DNA of 64,000 bases, from assembly GCA_030704615.1 (NCBI GenBank), contig CM060734.1, positions 63,134,042-63,198,041 on the forward strand, written 5' to 3'. The notes beneath the pieces were generated by a model. The model had not been told where the DNA came from, ran no database searches, and worked only from the letters and a program-made list of their open reading frames with translations. Position numbers and translations under genes: made by a program. Positions 1 through 11,410 of this stretch are shown here, piece by piece. Each line of letters begins with the position of its first letter. The stretch's first letter is position 1. The DNA comes from Takakia lepidozioides (lineage: Eukaryota; Streptophyta; Takakiopsida; Takakiales; Takakiaceae).

Positions 1-2136
1 TGTAGCTGATTCACTGTGAGTCACAAAAGTAAGAATCAAGGAAACATCACTAGTCAAGACGAGCGGATATTGAAGAGATGTAGTGGCAAGTCCGTCGGTA
101 GAGAAGAGGAGATAGTGCTCACACACACACTTATCTCTCTCCTTTCCCATGCCCTTCCTGCCCAGACATCAGTAAGATACCGACAAATCAGTTCGATAAT
201 TAATTATAGTTAATAGGTTCACTGCTACCTAATATAGTAGAGCTAGTTTGCAGGCAGTTTAAGAGTAGGCTCTTCCCAAGATGGTGCCACAGCATAGGAC
301 CTCTCCCATGCTGCCAAACCATGCAATGCCCAGTTTTGCCAGAGTCATTTCTTCTCATGTTACTGCCCATCACGCACAATTTCTTCTCTCGTATGGCAGT
401 GGTGGAGCTGTACGCTGCTGTTGAAAGTCTGCTTGAAAGCAAAGGGATCCCAGTTGAGGTCTTCGGCCACGAAGTCTTCAGCCATAGTGTGCACCACTCT
501 AGCCCTCCTTGAAGACTATAAACACATGAATGCAAACAAATATGATCTGTGTAAATCCTGTCATTAGAGCCTCTTCAGATGTACTTTTTTGTTCTCTCTG
601 CAGACTTGTGATGGTCCTGCACTTGTTTATCCGGTACTCCTCGGACACTCTCAAGTGTGTGGAAGTACACTGTCCTTGCACCAATGAAGATCAACAATCA
701 AGACAAATGAAAACCTCCTTATTGTTTGCGTGTGCAACCAGTGCTCACTATAGTAAACTACAAGTAACTCATCTTTCAGTGTCCAATAGAACGAGCTGTA
801 GGCTATAGCTCACATGTTGCCATGCAAAACTCCAACTGCTCCGGTTCTCCATTCGAACATCTTAGAACATCCTGTGCAAATTGCCGTCATTGTAGTTGAG
901 GTACCATACTGGAAATGCAATCCTGATAACAATTCCTCTTTCCTTACAAAGTAGGCCACCATTTCTATGACATCCTCAACGTAGCAGCTCCCCAGTCAAG
1001 AATCTCTATTACAACCCCAAGTGTAAGATGAAACCATCGGGCAGAGAGACAGGCACTGAGAAATGATAAGACAACCCCAATGTGTGCCGGTCACCCATCT
1101 TCTGATGCATAAGGGATTACACAAGTTTGAAAGATAGTTCACCCAGTTGTTTCAACATTGTGTCTTCCTTTAATGGCAGTGCTTTTGAGCCAGACTACAT
1201 TGTAATCAGAAGAGTAGTTCCTAAATTTTACTTGCACTACTAACCACCTACCTGGAGATCCAAGAATTTGGTTTCCATGTAGAGAAAACTGGCTTTACGT
1301 ACATTAGTCAATAGTTATTCAGTACATCAGAATACTGGCACGGTAACACTAGTCTTACAAGCCAGACTGACATGCCCACTAAACCTCCTCTTACCACCAA
1401 ATGCTCCTCGACACTAAGAACCAAATTGTGTCCATACTCTCAAGACTTCCACTTCACCATAGAGTCGACAGACACATCCCCGCAGCCTGCGCAGGCTGGG
1501 TTAGTGAGGCCTGCAAACAAGTTCGATTGTCTGATCGAGCAGTAGGTGAGACAACCAAATCGAGCTATGTGCCCTTAGGTGGTAGAGAACTCAACTGGAA
1601 GAACTCCCAAGGACGATGGCGTGCCTACAATCAAAACCCATCCAGAAGTGAAAAACTTTGCATCAAGCGGATGCCTTACTTCATAACATCAACATGACAA
1701 CTACTCTAGTGAGGAAAACTGCCACTAGAGCCAGTTACAAAAGAAGTGGAGTAGAGTAACTCACAGGTTTAAATCCTTCCGGGGAGCTTTTACTTTCAAG
1801 TAATTTTTTTTTATGGTGATACTTTCATGATCTGCTATCTCATCACCATCAAAATTTGTAATAGGATCTGAATGCAAATATAAAAAATACTGGATGTATG
1901 TGTCATGTCTGCTTCTGCGGACAGAAAAGTGTGGGTCACTCAAAGGCAGCAGCACCTGTGTGACGCACAAGATACTGTCGGTAATGAGCCCGATGATGTC
2001 ACCTGAAGCATTATGCTTTTTACTTGCTGGTTTTACTTTGTTAGCTCTGGCTCTGGTAAAATAGTACGGTTGACCGTACCGGGTCGCTGCATTTTTATTT
2101 TATTTTTTTTCATTCTTCAAAAATCGCCGGAGGGGG
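1..2136. other. No recognisable gene
   Basis: Short ORFs occur on both strands, the longest about 110 residues, but none has a recognisable domain, splice-supported extension or family motif. A minus-strand reading starting near position 504 opens with an acidic stretch (MAEDFVAEDLNWDPF) and could be a first exon, but nothing downstream continues it. The stretch may be intergenic, intronic or old repeat. Confidence 0.4.
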
Positions 2137-2138
2137 TG

Positions 2139-3095
2139 TGGAGCTGGGATTCCTTCTCATGAATGGAGGAGGAAAGTCAATCAAAATTGATTGAAAGGGT
2201 GAACCCATCGTTCGATGTTGAAATGATTTTTGATTGCTTTCAAACATTGCGAGTGTGTTGGACAGACCTTGTCAGAGGTACGTGTGGACTATCAGGTCAA
2301 TCAAAATTGATTGAAAAGGTGAACCCATCGTTGGATGTTCAAATGAATTTTTGATTGCTTTCAATCTTTGCGAGTGTGTTGGACATACCTTGACACATGC
2401 TCCTCTCAAGTATGAAGTCAATCAAAAGTGATTGAAAGGGTGAACCCATCGTTCGATGTTCATATGAATTTTTGATTGCTTTCAATCTTTGCGAGTGTGT
2501 TGGACATCCCTTGTCACATGCTCCTCTCAAGTATGAAGTCAATCAAAATTGATTGAAAGGGTGAACCCATCGTTCGATATTCAAATGATCTTTGATTGCT
2601 TTCAACCATTGCGAGCTCCGGATGATTTAAGGGATGGACGGAGCCAGGATGAAGTCTGGATGAACTTACACCTTGCGCATGAGGATGAGCTGGCAACAGT
2701 TGATGGCTTTATTAGGGGCTGTCTTATTCTAACAGCTAGTTTAGGATTAAATTAGGATGGGACTGGGCTTCTTTCTATGGCTGTGCTAGAAGGGCATTTG
2801 GTGGACCTATATGTAAGTGCCACACGACACTAGGATTAGATTATGACCTAGTACTATTTAAACCTCACTGTCGTGGCAGTGAGGGTGGTGGTGGCTTTTG
2901 GGGTCTTACGCGAGCGTACGCTGGGTGTAACGGTGTGCTTGAGTAGGTGGATGAAAGTGTTTTGGAGGTATGTGTCTATGATGTCCTCTTGGTGAGATTC
3001 CGTTTTCTTTGCCAAGCCCATCTATCGACTACATTCCCCGGATAGGATTAAGTCCGGTAGAGGAAGGGGAACAAACCCATAGTGCCGGAATCATG
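2139..3095 (+). mobile_element. Candidate LTR of a gypsy-type element, plus orientation
   Basis: The segment starts TGTGGAGCTGGG and ends CCGGAATCA. It is followed directly by TGGTGGAGATGTGGGG, which looks like a primer binding site (TGG start, G-rich). A shorter copy lies inverted at 9363-9830. Relative to that copy, this one carries a 121-bp tandem array (2176-2612) and about 75 extra bases near 2746-2820. TG...CA ends and the adjacent primer site support an LTR. The alternative is a dispersed repeat of another class, since no matching 3' LTR is seen downstream. Confidence 0.6.
2176..2612 (+). repeat. 120-121 bp tandem repeat, about 3.7 units
   Basis: Units begin with GTCAATCAAAA at 2176, 2296, 2417 and 2538, giving periods of 120, 121 and 121 bases; the last unit is partial. 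Each unit contains short inverted words (CAATCAAAATTGATTG). The array sits inside the LTR-like repeat and is absent from the inverted copy at 9.4-9.8 kb, so it expanded after the copies separated. ORFs across it are by-products of the repeat. Confidence 0.9.
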
Positions 3096-3111
3096 GTGGA
3101 GATGTGGGGTA
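3096..3111 (+). promoter_or_regulatory. Candidate tRNA primer binding site
   Basis: TGGTGGAGATGTGGGG directly follows the CA end of the LTR-like segment. Retroelement primer sites start with TGG (complement of tRNA CCA) at this position. The tRNA was not identified. Confidence 0.45.
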
Positions 3112-3344
3112 ACTAAAATCGTTGACAGTTGATTTAGTTCGTACGAAGCACCTGAGAACAGTAGATTGTGTACGGGGGATCCTGCATGATTGAAGGGTGA
3201 GGGAGTGGTAAAATGACGGCTTGTGTCTCGCGCGCAGAGAGAAAGGGAGAAAATTTGTCTGCTCGAGCTTTTCTATGTTTTGAGAGTTTAGCAAGTAAGC
3301 ACTATAGCTTCCAGTTCTGAGCGTGGTTGGTTTGAACTTGATCA

Positions 3345-3595
3345 ATTCGAAGAGATGATGGGGCAGGATGAGGAATTGTCACTGACAGAGCAAGTAGTGG
3401 TCACTGCTCAAGAGGTTGCAGCATAGCAACCACGGGACGCGTCTTCTACCTTTAAGCATGTTGCACTCAAGGTTGCAGTCACGGATGACAACTGGGATCC
3501 TGATGTTGGACCCATAGTCAGCGGAGGAGAGAGACAACGTATACGGCAGTTCTTGAGGGCTTACAAGAACTGCTTTCACTAGAAGAGAAACCGGA
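3345..3595 (+). pseudogene. Gypsy gag/pol linker upstream of RT, with TAG in readthrough context
   Basis: One frame reads EEMMGQDEELSLTEQ, continues to EVAA, then TAG CAA CCA at 3424-3432, then a stretch containing KVAVTDDNWDPDVGP, GGER and FLRAYKNCF. The same layout recurs on the minus strand at 61.4-61.7 kb (EVAI-TAG-CAA-CCA, then KVAVTEDNWEPDVGP, GGER, FLRAYRNCF). The first part also matches the region after the methyltransferase at 49.96-50.02 kb. In gypsy elements this is the segment before the RT fingers. RT itself is absent here: after NCF the frame hits a stop and the homology ends. Confidence 0.65.
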
Positions 3596-3917
3596 TTTTT
3601 CCACTGCTTTGTCCACACTTTTTGCTGTGGAATCAGCCGCAATCCACACCTGTCGTGGGTGTAAGAAATGACTAGTGCTTTCGGACACCCCGTGGACGGC
3701 CTGGCTCTTAGGTGGCCCTGTGGAAAAGTCCACAGGTGGCTAAATCCACAGGTGGCTTTTTTCACGGGCGACGTGTGCTTTGGCGAACACTGCCACGTGG
3801 ATCCTAGACGTACAAAGGGTGTGGACTTGTCCACACCTACGGGAAAATTATGCGACAGCCTATCACCATGGCTTGACGACATCTGGGCAACGGTATGGAC
3901 ACCACGTGTATTTTTGT

Positions 3918-3993
3918 CAGGGCAACACGTGGCGTATTTGGTTCCCAATTTCTTAAACAAGTCAATCCAAAAATGACTTGTGAACTTTGAGTA
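3918..3993 (-). pseudogene. Inverted piece of gypsy integrase core
   Basis: Read on the minus strand this stretch encodes FTSHFWIDLFKKLGTK, the conserved integrase segment that normally directly precedes STAFHPETDGQTERTN. That following segment is present, but on the plus strand starting at 3987. The upstream part of the integrase catalytic core has therefore been inverted relative to its C-terminal part, with the breakpoint at about 3985-3993. The remaining bases from 3596 to 3917 show no element coding sequence and contain repeated CCACAGGTGGC words. Confidence 0.7.
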
Positions 3994-4805
3994 CGGCCTT
4001 TCACCCAGAAACAGATGCCCAAACAGAAAGGACCAACCATACAATTGAAGATATGTTGAGAATGTACTTTGGTGAAAGACAGTCCTCTTGGGAACAATAT
4101 TTGTATATGGTGGAATTTGCTTATAACAAGCATTTCCACAGTGCCATTGGCATGAGCCCATTTGAAGCTTTATATTGACGAGATTGCTTAGCTCCTGCTT
4201 CGCTTATCACACCACCATCAAATGTGCAAAGCGTGAATGACAGAATCAAAGAGATCCACTCTGTCCTAGATCTGGTGAAGCGTAGTATGCAGGCTGCACA
4301 AGAACGGGCCAAGTTCTTTGCTGATAAGCGTAGGACTTTTCGTGAATTTGCCATTGGTGATATGGTGTTTTTGAAAGTTACACCTAAAAGAAGCAACCTA
4401 ACACTAGGCAAGTGTTATAAATTGTCACCAAGATTTTGTGGTCCGTTTAAAATCCTGGAACGTCATGGCACAGTGGCCTATGAGTTGGATCTGCCTCCAA
4501 CATGGAAGATCCATAAAACTTTCCATGTCAGTCTTCTTCGGAGGTATATGTCGGACTCATCACACATCTTGCCGACGTTGCCTCAAGCCATGAATGATGG
4601 TCAGCTGATGGCTGAACCCGAAAAGATTCTAGAAACGCGGGTAAAGCACCTGTGCAACCGTTCTTGGAAAGAACATTTGATTAAGTGGTTGCATTACCCA
4701 GAGACAGAAGCTACTTGGGAGAAGGAAAATGAATTGACATTGAGTTACCCCTCATTTTCTGTCATTGAGGACAATGACCTGTCTTTGGGAGGGGGAGTTT
4801 GTTAG
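3987..4805 (+). pseudogene. Gypsy integrase C-terminal half plus chromodomain
   Basis: The first ORF (3987-4178) has the integrase motif HPETDAQTERTNHTIEDML and a following LVEFAYN-like segment (MVEFAYNKHFH), ending at FEALY. A stop at 4177-4179 separates it from 4224-4805, which carries GDMVFLKVTP, a GPF-type motif (RFCGPFKILERHG), FHVSLLRRY and a chromodomain-like end (HLIKWLHYPETEATWE). This is the 3' end of a chromovirus-type pol. The catalytic DDE part is not intact (see the inverted piece just upstream), so the element is dead. Confidence 0.85.
4786..4801 (+). promoter_or_regulatory. Polypurine tract and start of 3' LTR
   Basis: GGGAGGGGGAG directly precedes TGTTAGGTGCC at 4800, at the end of the integrase frame. 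This is the usual place for plus-strand priming and the 3' LTR start. The LTR's far end cannot be fixed because no second copy is in the window; it does not resemble the 2.1-3.1 kb LTR. Confidence 0.6.
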
Positions 4806-5971
4806 GTGCCTTGAACAAAGATCGAGACCTGTTGACCAGTTTGGCGAAGCAAGTGACTGCTAGAAGACCGCCGAACTGACAGTTGCAGGTCGAATGGAGC
4901 AGGCTCGCGTTCACGAACAGATCCACGATTAGGGATTTAAGAAAGTGGGCTTGGAGATGGCAAGAGTGGAGAAGAGAAAAGAATGATGGTGTACAGGCAT
5001 CTAGAGCAGATCTGTATTGACAGGAAACTAGTGTAGCATGGCGTGGTGGCTGGGTGGATCGGACGTAGCCGGTGCTGTGCTTTTTGGTGAGCAGAAAAAG
5101 AGGTCGTGAGAAGAAGAAAAAGGATCGATCTGCACTGGTCTATGGTGATAGAATGGCATGAGATGAGTACATAAGTTGACAGGGAGATCTTTTGAACAAG
5201 GAATCAGGCCAGAGTAGGAGTGACGATCACTTGATTGATCTGTGAATTTGTAAAGAGGGAAGTGGAATAAGAATAGGGCCTTGGCTGGAGTTCAGATATA
5301 GATGAGAGTCCGGTTGAAACAAAATCCCGAGCAATCAGTTTTCCTTGGAGTTTTGGTAAATTCCCTGTGAACAGCAAACCAAGCAAAGCGCCTGAAATTT
5401 TGTAATAGTTGGACAAAGAAAAGAGAGTCAGATCCTTTACAAGTGGTATCAGTTATGTGGAATGACCTACAGTATAGGCAGTAAAATACTCCACACCCAC
5501 ACCAAGAGTTGCTCATTAGTGTACTCATTTCAAATCTAGATAATAGTGAAAACTTTGTGCAAGCTCATGACTGGACTATTTTCTACGGACAAGGCCAACC
5601 CCCGGAAGTGGGCAGTAACTGAAAGGCTAAGTGGCACTTAGTTACACTGGCCATGGCCAACGTCTTCTCTATGTGGGGACAATGTTCAACCATAACTGAC
5701 TGCAACACAAGAAGAGGAACCAAAACCTCAGGATTTTGTGGCCATTAACCTCCTCTTCATTACATCTCTGTCCATCCCTCTTTAAGATTGTATGAAGAAG
5801 AGCACTGTTGAGAGGACAATCTCATACATATATGATGCCCTCGTCATTTTCACTGATGTTAATATCATGGGACTCTAGGTTAAACTGAACTATTTGTTAT
5901 GCAAGCTTGTATAGTGCTAGTACTTATCTAGTTCTGAAAGCAATGCTCACAGGAACTGAAGATGGCAGTCA
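4802..5971. other. 3' LTR and intergenic sequence
   Basis: The left part should be the LTR starting at 4800. The remainder up to the kinase gene has only short ORFs with no recognisable motif. Confidence 0.4.
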
Positions 5972-7506
5972 CTAACCTCTCAGAAGGAGTTCTTTGATGT
6001 ATCTCAGCTTTCTGCAAATCTGTAAGAAATCAGGTCTCCGGAGAGGGTTGCCATCCCAACAGTTTTTAATCAAGAAAGCTAACCTGGCTGGACAACTCTC
6101 CGGCAGCTTTGGCCTCTCACCCCCCTTCACCCTCTTCTGAATTCTATATAAGTCGTTCGCAAATGGCTCCTCTCCTGTCAGTATCTCAGCACATACAATC
6201 CCAAAACTATAAACATCTGTTTTCAGAGGGTAAAACCTGGTAGGATGATTTTCTAAGTCATCCTCCACACTGAAAACCTCCGGCGCCTTCCATTGTCTGG
6301 TACCTACATCCGGTGTTTGATTTGAGTACCTGGTACTCTCATTCTTGATCTTTGACAATCCGAAATCACCTACCTTTGCGTACAGGTGCCTGTCTTCTCC
6401 TAGACAAGCTGGAAGTTCTACGGATCTGACCAGAATGTTCAGAGACTTGAGATCACGGTGAGCAATGCTTCTAGCGTGCAAATATTTCATCCCCTCGGCA
6501 ATTTGCAGCATGAGGTCAACTGCTCGAAGGTTCGAAAATGGCGTAGATTTTTCATGCAAGAGGGCATGGAGGTCCTTGTCCATCAATTCCATCAGGAGGG
6601 TGTCACGCTTGCCTTGAGAGCAGCAAACTAGCCGCATAATGTGGGGATGGTCGAGTCCTGCTAGAGCAGCCACCTCGTCCTTGAACATTGAGCTCTTTGT
6701 GCCTATGAATTTCTTCTTCGCGTACTTTTCTCCTCGCCACACAGTTTCATACACCTTCCCCATCGAACCTTCTCCTAAGTAAATTCCTTTATCAAGCTCT
6801 TCAGCGTTCGCCCACAAAATGAGTGGAGATGTATCCACGTCCCTTCAGTTGAGTGGCAAGGCTTGGGCTAATTGCAATCTCCCCAACAACTGCATTGCAA
6901 GACATTGCTCAGTTTGGTTGAGTTGCTTGCAGCTCCCCATGCAAACATGATCGGCCCTCAGGCTCTTCAAGGAGGCCTTGAGGCTGTCTTGGTCGTACTT
7001 TGCCGCTGCCTCCAGAGTGAAGGAATCAGTGATGCTGAGTTGCCCTTCGCACCCTCGTGCATCAATGTAGGAGCGCGTCTCTTTAGAGGTCCGCTTGAAA
7101 AAAATGCCGCACAGAATTGAAGTACACCAGTCTACATCGTGTAGCAACTCCGCAAAATCTTGCTTCTTGTCACCACACCTAATCGCTGCATCCAGCCACC
7201 GACCATTGCAGCAGCAATCCTTGATCAGTGCCTCGGCAGCCTTTAGTATGCGACAAAGCTCTTTCATGGCCTGCTCCCAGTCATTTGCATCATGAGAACT
7301 ATTTGCACTTGCTTCTTCATCAGATAAGAGTTCCCGGATCTGTCTAATGTTGCTTGGATTCCCGATAGTCTCTTTGCCAGAAACTTACACTGTTGCTTGT
7401 TGATCTGCAAATCTTTCTCGGTTGACGTGAGGTACTGGGCTGAATCTATAGTCTCTTTGCATAAAGTCAGAACATTTTCCGCCATGGATTCTGTTCTCAA
7501 GTGCAT
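5972..7506 (-). pseudogene. TKL-type protein kinase with N-terminal helical region; one frameshift and one stop
   Basis: The C-terminal ORF (5972-6838, 288 residues) is a complete kinase domain: glycine loop GEGSMGKVY near residue 23, lysine in YAKKKF, HRDLKSLN catalytic loop, DFG and a KAPE activation-loop end, then a C-lobe ending near ICRKLRYIKELL. Upstream in the same frame, after one TGA at 6845-6847, lies 6845-7267 (MKELCRILKAAEALIKDCC...). A further ORF, 7264-7506, joins it by a single-base frame change near 7345-7360 (GIQATL to RQIRELLSDEEAS). The N-terminal 200 residues are helical with regularly spaced Leu/Cys and may be an MLKL- or MCAfunc-like bundle (low confidence). No signal peptide or membrane segment is visible, so a cytosolic kinase is expected. 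Every catalytic motif is intact, so either the two lesions are assembly errors or the gene died recently. No intron is needed. Confidence 0.75.
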
Positions 7507-7671
7507 TGAGCCGATAACTACCTAGAAGGCATGCTGCGATAGAACAAATGGCTACGAGATAATTACAATCTGAGAAGAAGAGTTGGGAACGGCCAATTCA
7601 CGGTGCTGATAGCTGCGAATGCCACAACTCAAAGAGACGGATTCTTCCCACTCCATCACGGGCACCCTCCA

Positions 7672-8060
7672 GTTTGACTGTTCCCCGACAAACTGAAACT
7701 CAACCATCGACAGCAAGTCACCAGGGCTTCACCTCTTGCGAACCCTATCAGAATTTCTGTGCAGCAACGTGATCAAGGGATGCCAACAAGCAAACGTCTC
7801 ATTCACGAATTTCATCAGAATGGAATCACCGGAGAATCCACTTCCCCCTCTATCACGGGCCTGATCTCGAAACTCTCAGATCTGCCTGTAGTTTGACAGT
7901 TCCCCGACAAACTGAAACTCAACCATCGACCGTCACCAGGGCTTCACCTCTTGCGAACTCTATCAGAATTTCTGTGCAGCAACGCGATCAAGAGATGCCA
8001 GCAAGCAAACGTCTCATTCATGAATTTCATAAGAATGGCAGCACCGGAGAATCCACTCGA
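7672..8060. repeat. Direct duplication of about 170 bp upstream of the kinase gene
   Basis: 7672-7842 and 7892-8060 are near-identical, both beginning GTTTGAC.GTTCCCCGACAA and ending CCGGAGAATCCACT, with a few substitutions and a 6-base difference. The unit spacing is about 220 bases. It lies 5' of the minus-strand kinase gene, in its likely promoter or leader. Confidence 0.9.
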
Positions 8061-9362
8061 AGCCACCGACTGGCACGAGGGCTCTGTAGCAGCGCATCGA
8101 TCTGGTCGCCTGCTTCGCTGTGGCAGAGCCGGGCCCCGTTGGTAGAGTATAATATAAGATCGAGGGCCGTGCGTTGAATCTCAACATTTCCATGATTCTG
8201 CTTCTAAGTCTAATAATCATGTCCAAATGTGTGGGGCAGCATCAATGCTCTCGAACCTTCCCACTGCAATAGACGTACGAGGAAGAAATTACGTCAGGTC
8301 TTCACCGGAAAGTAATGGATGAAACGCGACCATGGAAGTCCCTGAAAGCTTAGAAGGAGGCTTCTGTATAGGTACCAGAAAGTTCCCGCTCGAGGACTTT
8401 CCGCGGTTTAACCCTAAATGACGAGGCGACCCGGATCATCGGTACTAGGTAGGTGTTTAGGTATGCACAATTTATGGGGTGGCCCACCAAAATAGGTAGC
8501 GGTCTTTCAGGGTCAAGGGTGGGCCGGAGGGCACACCCGGCAAGTTGGAGGGCAGCGACTTTCCAGTGCATAGAAATCTGCTCATGTGCTTCCACCCTCT
8601 GATTATCTGGGTGCACATCAACCCTAGATAACATCTCATCCCAGGGACAATATTGTTCCACGAATCTCAAGGGCCACGTGGTTCGAGAAGCGCGGTTGAC
8701 CAGGGGTTCCATGCCACGTACTCCCGTTCCATGGGGCGGGGACTGGGGACGGGGGCAGGTGCGAGGCCCTTCCGTGAAGGAGGGCGAATACAGTGGAAGG
8801 GCCGAGTCAGCTGCTGTGTGTGAGCGTAGAATACCAACGAGTCCTTTCGTGGTCCCAGAATAGGCATGGGTCACGGGTGTGTCGGGTCCTGGGAGCGGTG
8901 TTAAGTTAGGTACGTCCTCCTGTCGGAACTTCCCGTGTGAGACGATTTCAACTCCTCAACGCGGCGGGGTCCGTTGACATTTTCGAAAAAAATTACCCTC
9001 GCTTAGTAAAACCCCTGTAACTGGGGAAAAACTTGTCATTTTGATAATTCAATCGCACAATACCCGGCCACCTAGTATCCCTGCACGCCCTGTCCAATTT
9101 TGTGGCCAATCAGCGAAGACGTGCGAAACCCTGCAGTTGAATGGAAGGACCTATTTTTGCCAGTTTTTAAAAATGAAGAAAAACCGACAGGATTTTAAAG
9201 GTTTTTGGAAATAATTTGAATTGATTCAAACTATTGAAATCCCAAATTCAATATAAAGGAAAATCTAGAGCATGTCAATTTTATTTATTTATTTTTTGGG
9301 TCAACTTATTTTCGCCATATGGGCCGAAGAAAGTAGAAATCACAGGTGGCCCTGCAAAGCCA
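8061..9362. other. No recognised gene; one 174-codon ORF of unknown status
   Basis: The minus-strand ORF 8350-8874 has no motif I recognise and no supported splice partners. The rest has only short ORFs. A poly-T/A stretch near 9280 and GC-rich blocks near 8730-8760 are present. Confidence 0.35.
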
Positions 9363-9830
9363 AATTCCGGCGCTATGGGTTTGTTCCCCTTCCTCTACCG
9401 GACTTAATCCTATATGGGGAATGTAGTCGATAGATGGGCCTGGCAAAGAAGACGGAATCTCACCAAGAGGACACCACAGACACAGACCTCCAAAACACTT
9501 TCATCCACCCACTCAAGCACACCGTTACACCCAGCGTACGCTCGCGTAAGACCCCAAAAGCCACCACCCTCACTGCCAGGGCAGTGAGGTTTAAATAGTA
9601 TTAGGTCATAATCTAATCCGAGTGCCGCGTGGCACCTAAACTAGCTGTTAGAATAAGACAGCCCCTAATAAAGCCATCAGCTGTTGCCAGCTCATCCTCA
9701 TGCGCAAGGTATAAGTTCATCCAGACTTCATCATGGCTCCGTCCATCCCTTAAATCATCTGGAGCGCATCCCTCCTCCATTCATCCATGTCGAAAAGTAA
9801 GGTGAGAATGAATCCCAGCTCCACATATGT
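9363..9830 (-). mobile_element. Inverted copy of the 2.1-3.1 kb LTR-like repeat
   Basis: Read on the minus strand it starts TGTGGAGCTGGGATT (about 9826) and runs to GCCGGAAT (about 9363), matching the plus-strand copy along its length except for the tandem array and a ~75-bp block missing here. It lies just 3' of the minus-strand gypsy integrase and may be that element's 3' LTR, although no clear polypurine tract separates them. Confidence 0.6.
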
Positions 9831-10240
9831 GAAGCATGTTGGGGCCACAAGAAATTGCGAGCTCCTGCGAGTGATGAGCTCAGGAAGAACAAAAATGAAG
9901 CCTAGCCAAATCAAACTACACACCCGACACACAACGGATGAAAAAACCTAGGGAAGAAAACCTCACCCTGCAAGCTGGGTGGAGGACAAAATGTTCCATA
10001 GGAAAAACCCCAAGTGCTACAATTGGTGCAGAAAACTAGCACGAAATTCAAACACTAGTCTAAAGAAGAGGATGCCATGTTTTGAGGGCGAGCTCTCCGA
10101 GCTGTGGGGGTGAAAATCACCTGATGGTTCTCAACATTCACAAAGGTTAGATCAAAAGTAAGAGTGCATGGAATAAACAATGATACATGAATGGAGCTAG
10201 CTAAGTGAGGAGTAGAGGCATGTTGGGGGAGCAAGACATA
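9831..10240 (-). other. 3' untranslated part of the gypsy element
   Basis: About 400 bases between the integrase stop and the LTR-like repeat, with no ORF of note. Confidence 0.4.
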
Positions 10241-11410
10241 CTATCTGCCATGAAGAATATCAAAGATAAGATAAGGGCCATCAATTCTTCGTTTGGTCTT
10301 GGAAATCTGCTTACCAGGCTGGAGCCTCACACAAACAGACTGGCCTACCTTGAATGACTCAGAATACACAACACGACGGTTGTAATTCTTGGCCTGAGCA
10401 GCTTGGGCAAACACAATGTTAGATTTTGCAGTTTCACGCAAACTACGTCGTCTAGCATCCATGGAAAGCAAAAATACTTCCCAATTTTTAGGCTCAGTAG
10501 CCGAGACCTGTAGCCAGGAGATATGCAAAGGAGTTCTACATTTCCTACCATACAAAAGTTCAAAAGGTGAGATCTTGGTACTGGCACGGATAGAAGTCCT
10601 GTAGGCAAAGAGCAGAATAGACACAGCAATATCCCATTCATCAATGAGTGCCCCATTCTTCTCGAGCATCTGACATATAGTTTTGTTAAATCGTTCTGTC
10701 AAACCATTGTATTGGGGATTGTAAGGAGCAGTAACGGCATGCTTAGTGTTGAGATTAAACAAGACAATCTCCATAAGTTGGTTGCAGAACTGTGTACCTT
10801 GATCCGTGAGGATTTCCAGAGGGCAACCATGACGAAGAATCACCTTATCAAAGAAGAACTGCTCCACCTCATCCCTATCCTTAGCAACCAGAGGTCGGAG
10901 CTCAACCCATTTCGTCAGGTAGTCCGTTGCAACCGTAAGGTGTGTATGGCTCTTGGACGTGGATTTAAGGGGTCCGACTAGATCTAAGCCAACCCTGGCA
11001 AATGGTTCAGTCACCAGGATTGGCTGTAGAGGTAAGGGAGCTTCGGTTCTAGGTATGAGGTTTTAGCTTGACATGGAAGCTGAGACATCTTTAACTAAGC
11101 ATTTCCAGTGATATTGCTCATGTAATCTCTTGACAGTTTTAGCAACCCCCAAATGGCCAGCATAAGTAGAAGCATGATACAATTCGAGCAAAGCAGGGAC
11201 AACGGACCTAGAAGGGACTTCCACAACAGATGTACCTTCCAAAGCAATGACTCTGCACAATCTCCCTTCATTTTCCCGGTGGCTGGGTAAGTGATAGATG
11301 ACTTGCCTCATGAGCAGCTTGGATATGCCACTAAGGTGGGTGCCGATTTTGCACCTATGGAGAAAAACATCGTATAATGGATCATCCATGCCTACATCAC
11401 TCATGGCCAC
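10241..11410 (-). pseudogene. Gypsy integrase (zinc-binding remnant, catalytic core, GPY/F)
   Basis: ORF 10241-11014 carries the integrase core: FARVGLDLVGPL, TDYLTKWVE, ILTDQGTQF (second Asp) and NGLTERFN with the final Glu of DDE, followed by a GPY/F-type end (RIDGPYLIFDIL). There is no chromodomain. Upstream ORF 11063-11410 has the histidine half of the HHCC finger (YHASTYAGHLG, LHEQYHW), but the cysteine half is lost and replaced by SASMSS and a TAA, although the frame continues through NLIPRTEAPLPLQPI. Integration needs the HHCC finger, so this copy is probably inactive. Confidence 0.85.

Noticed and set aside
1401-1697. 98-codon plus-strand ORF
   Set aside because: No motif, no splice partners, no repeat relation; cannot be supported as a gene.
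3379-4161. 260-codon minus-strand ORF
   Set aside because: Only the short FTSHFWIDLFKKLGTK piece is meaningful; the rest is antisense to the gypsy linker and chance reading.
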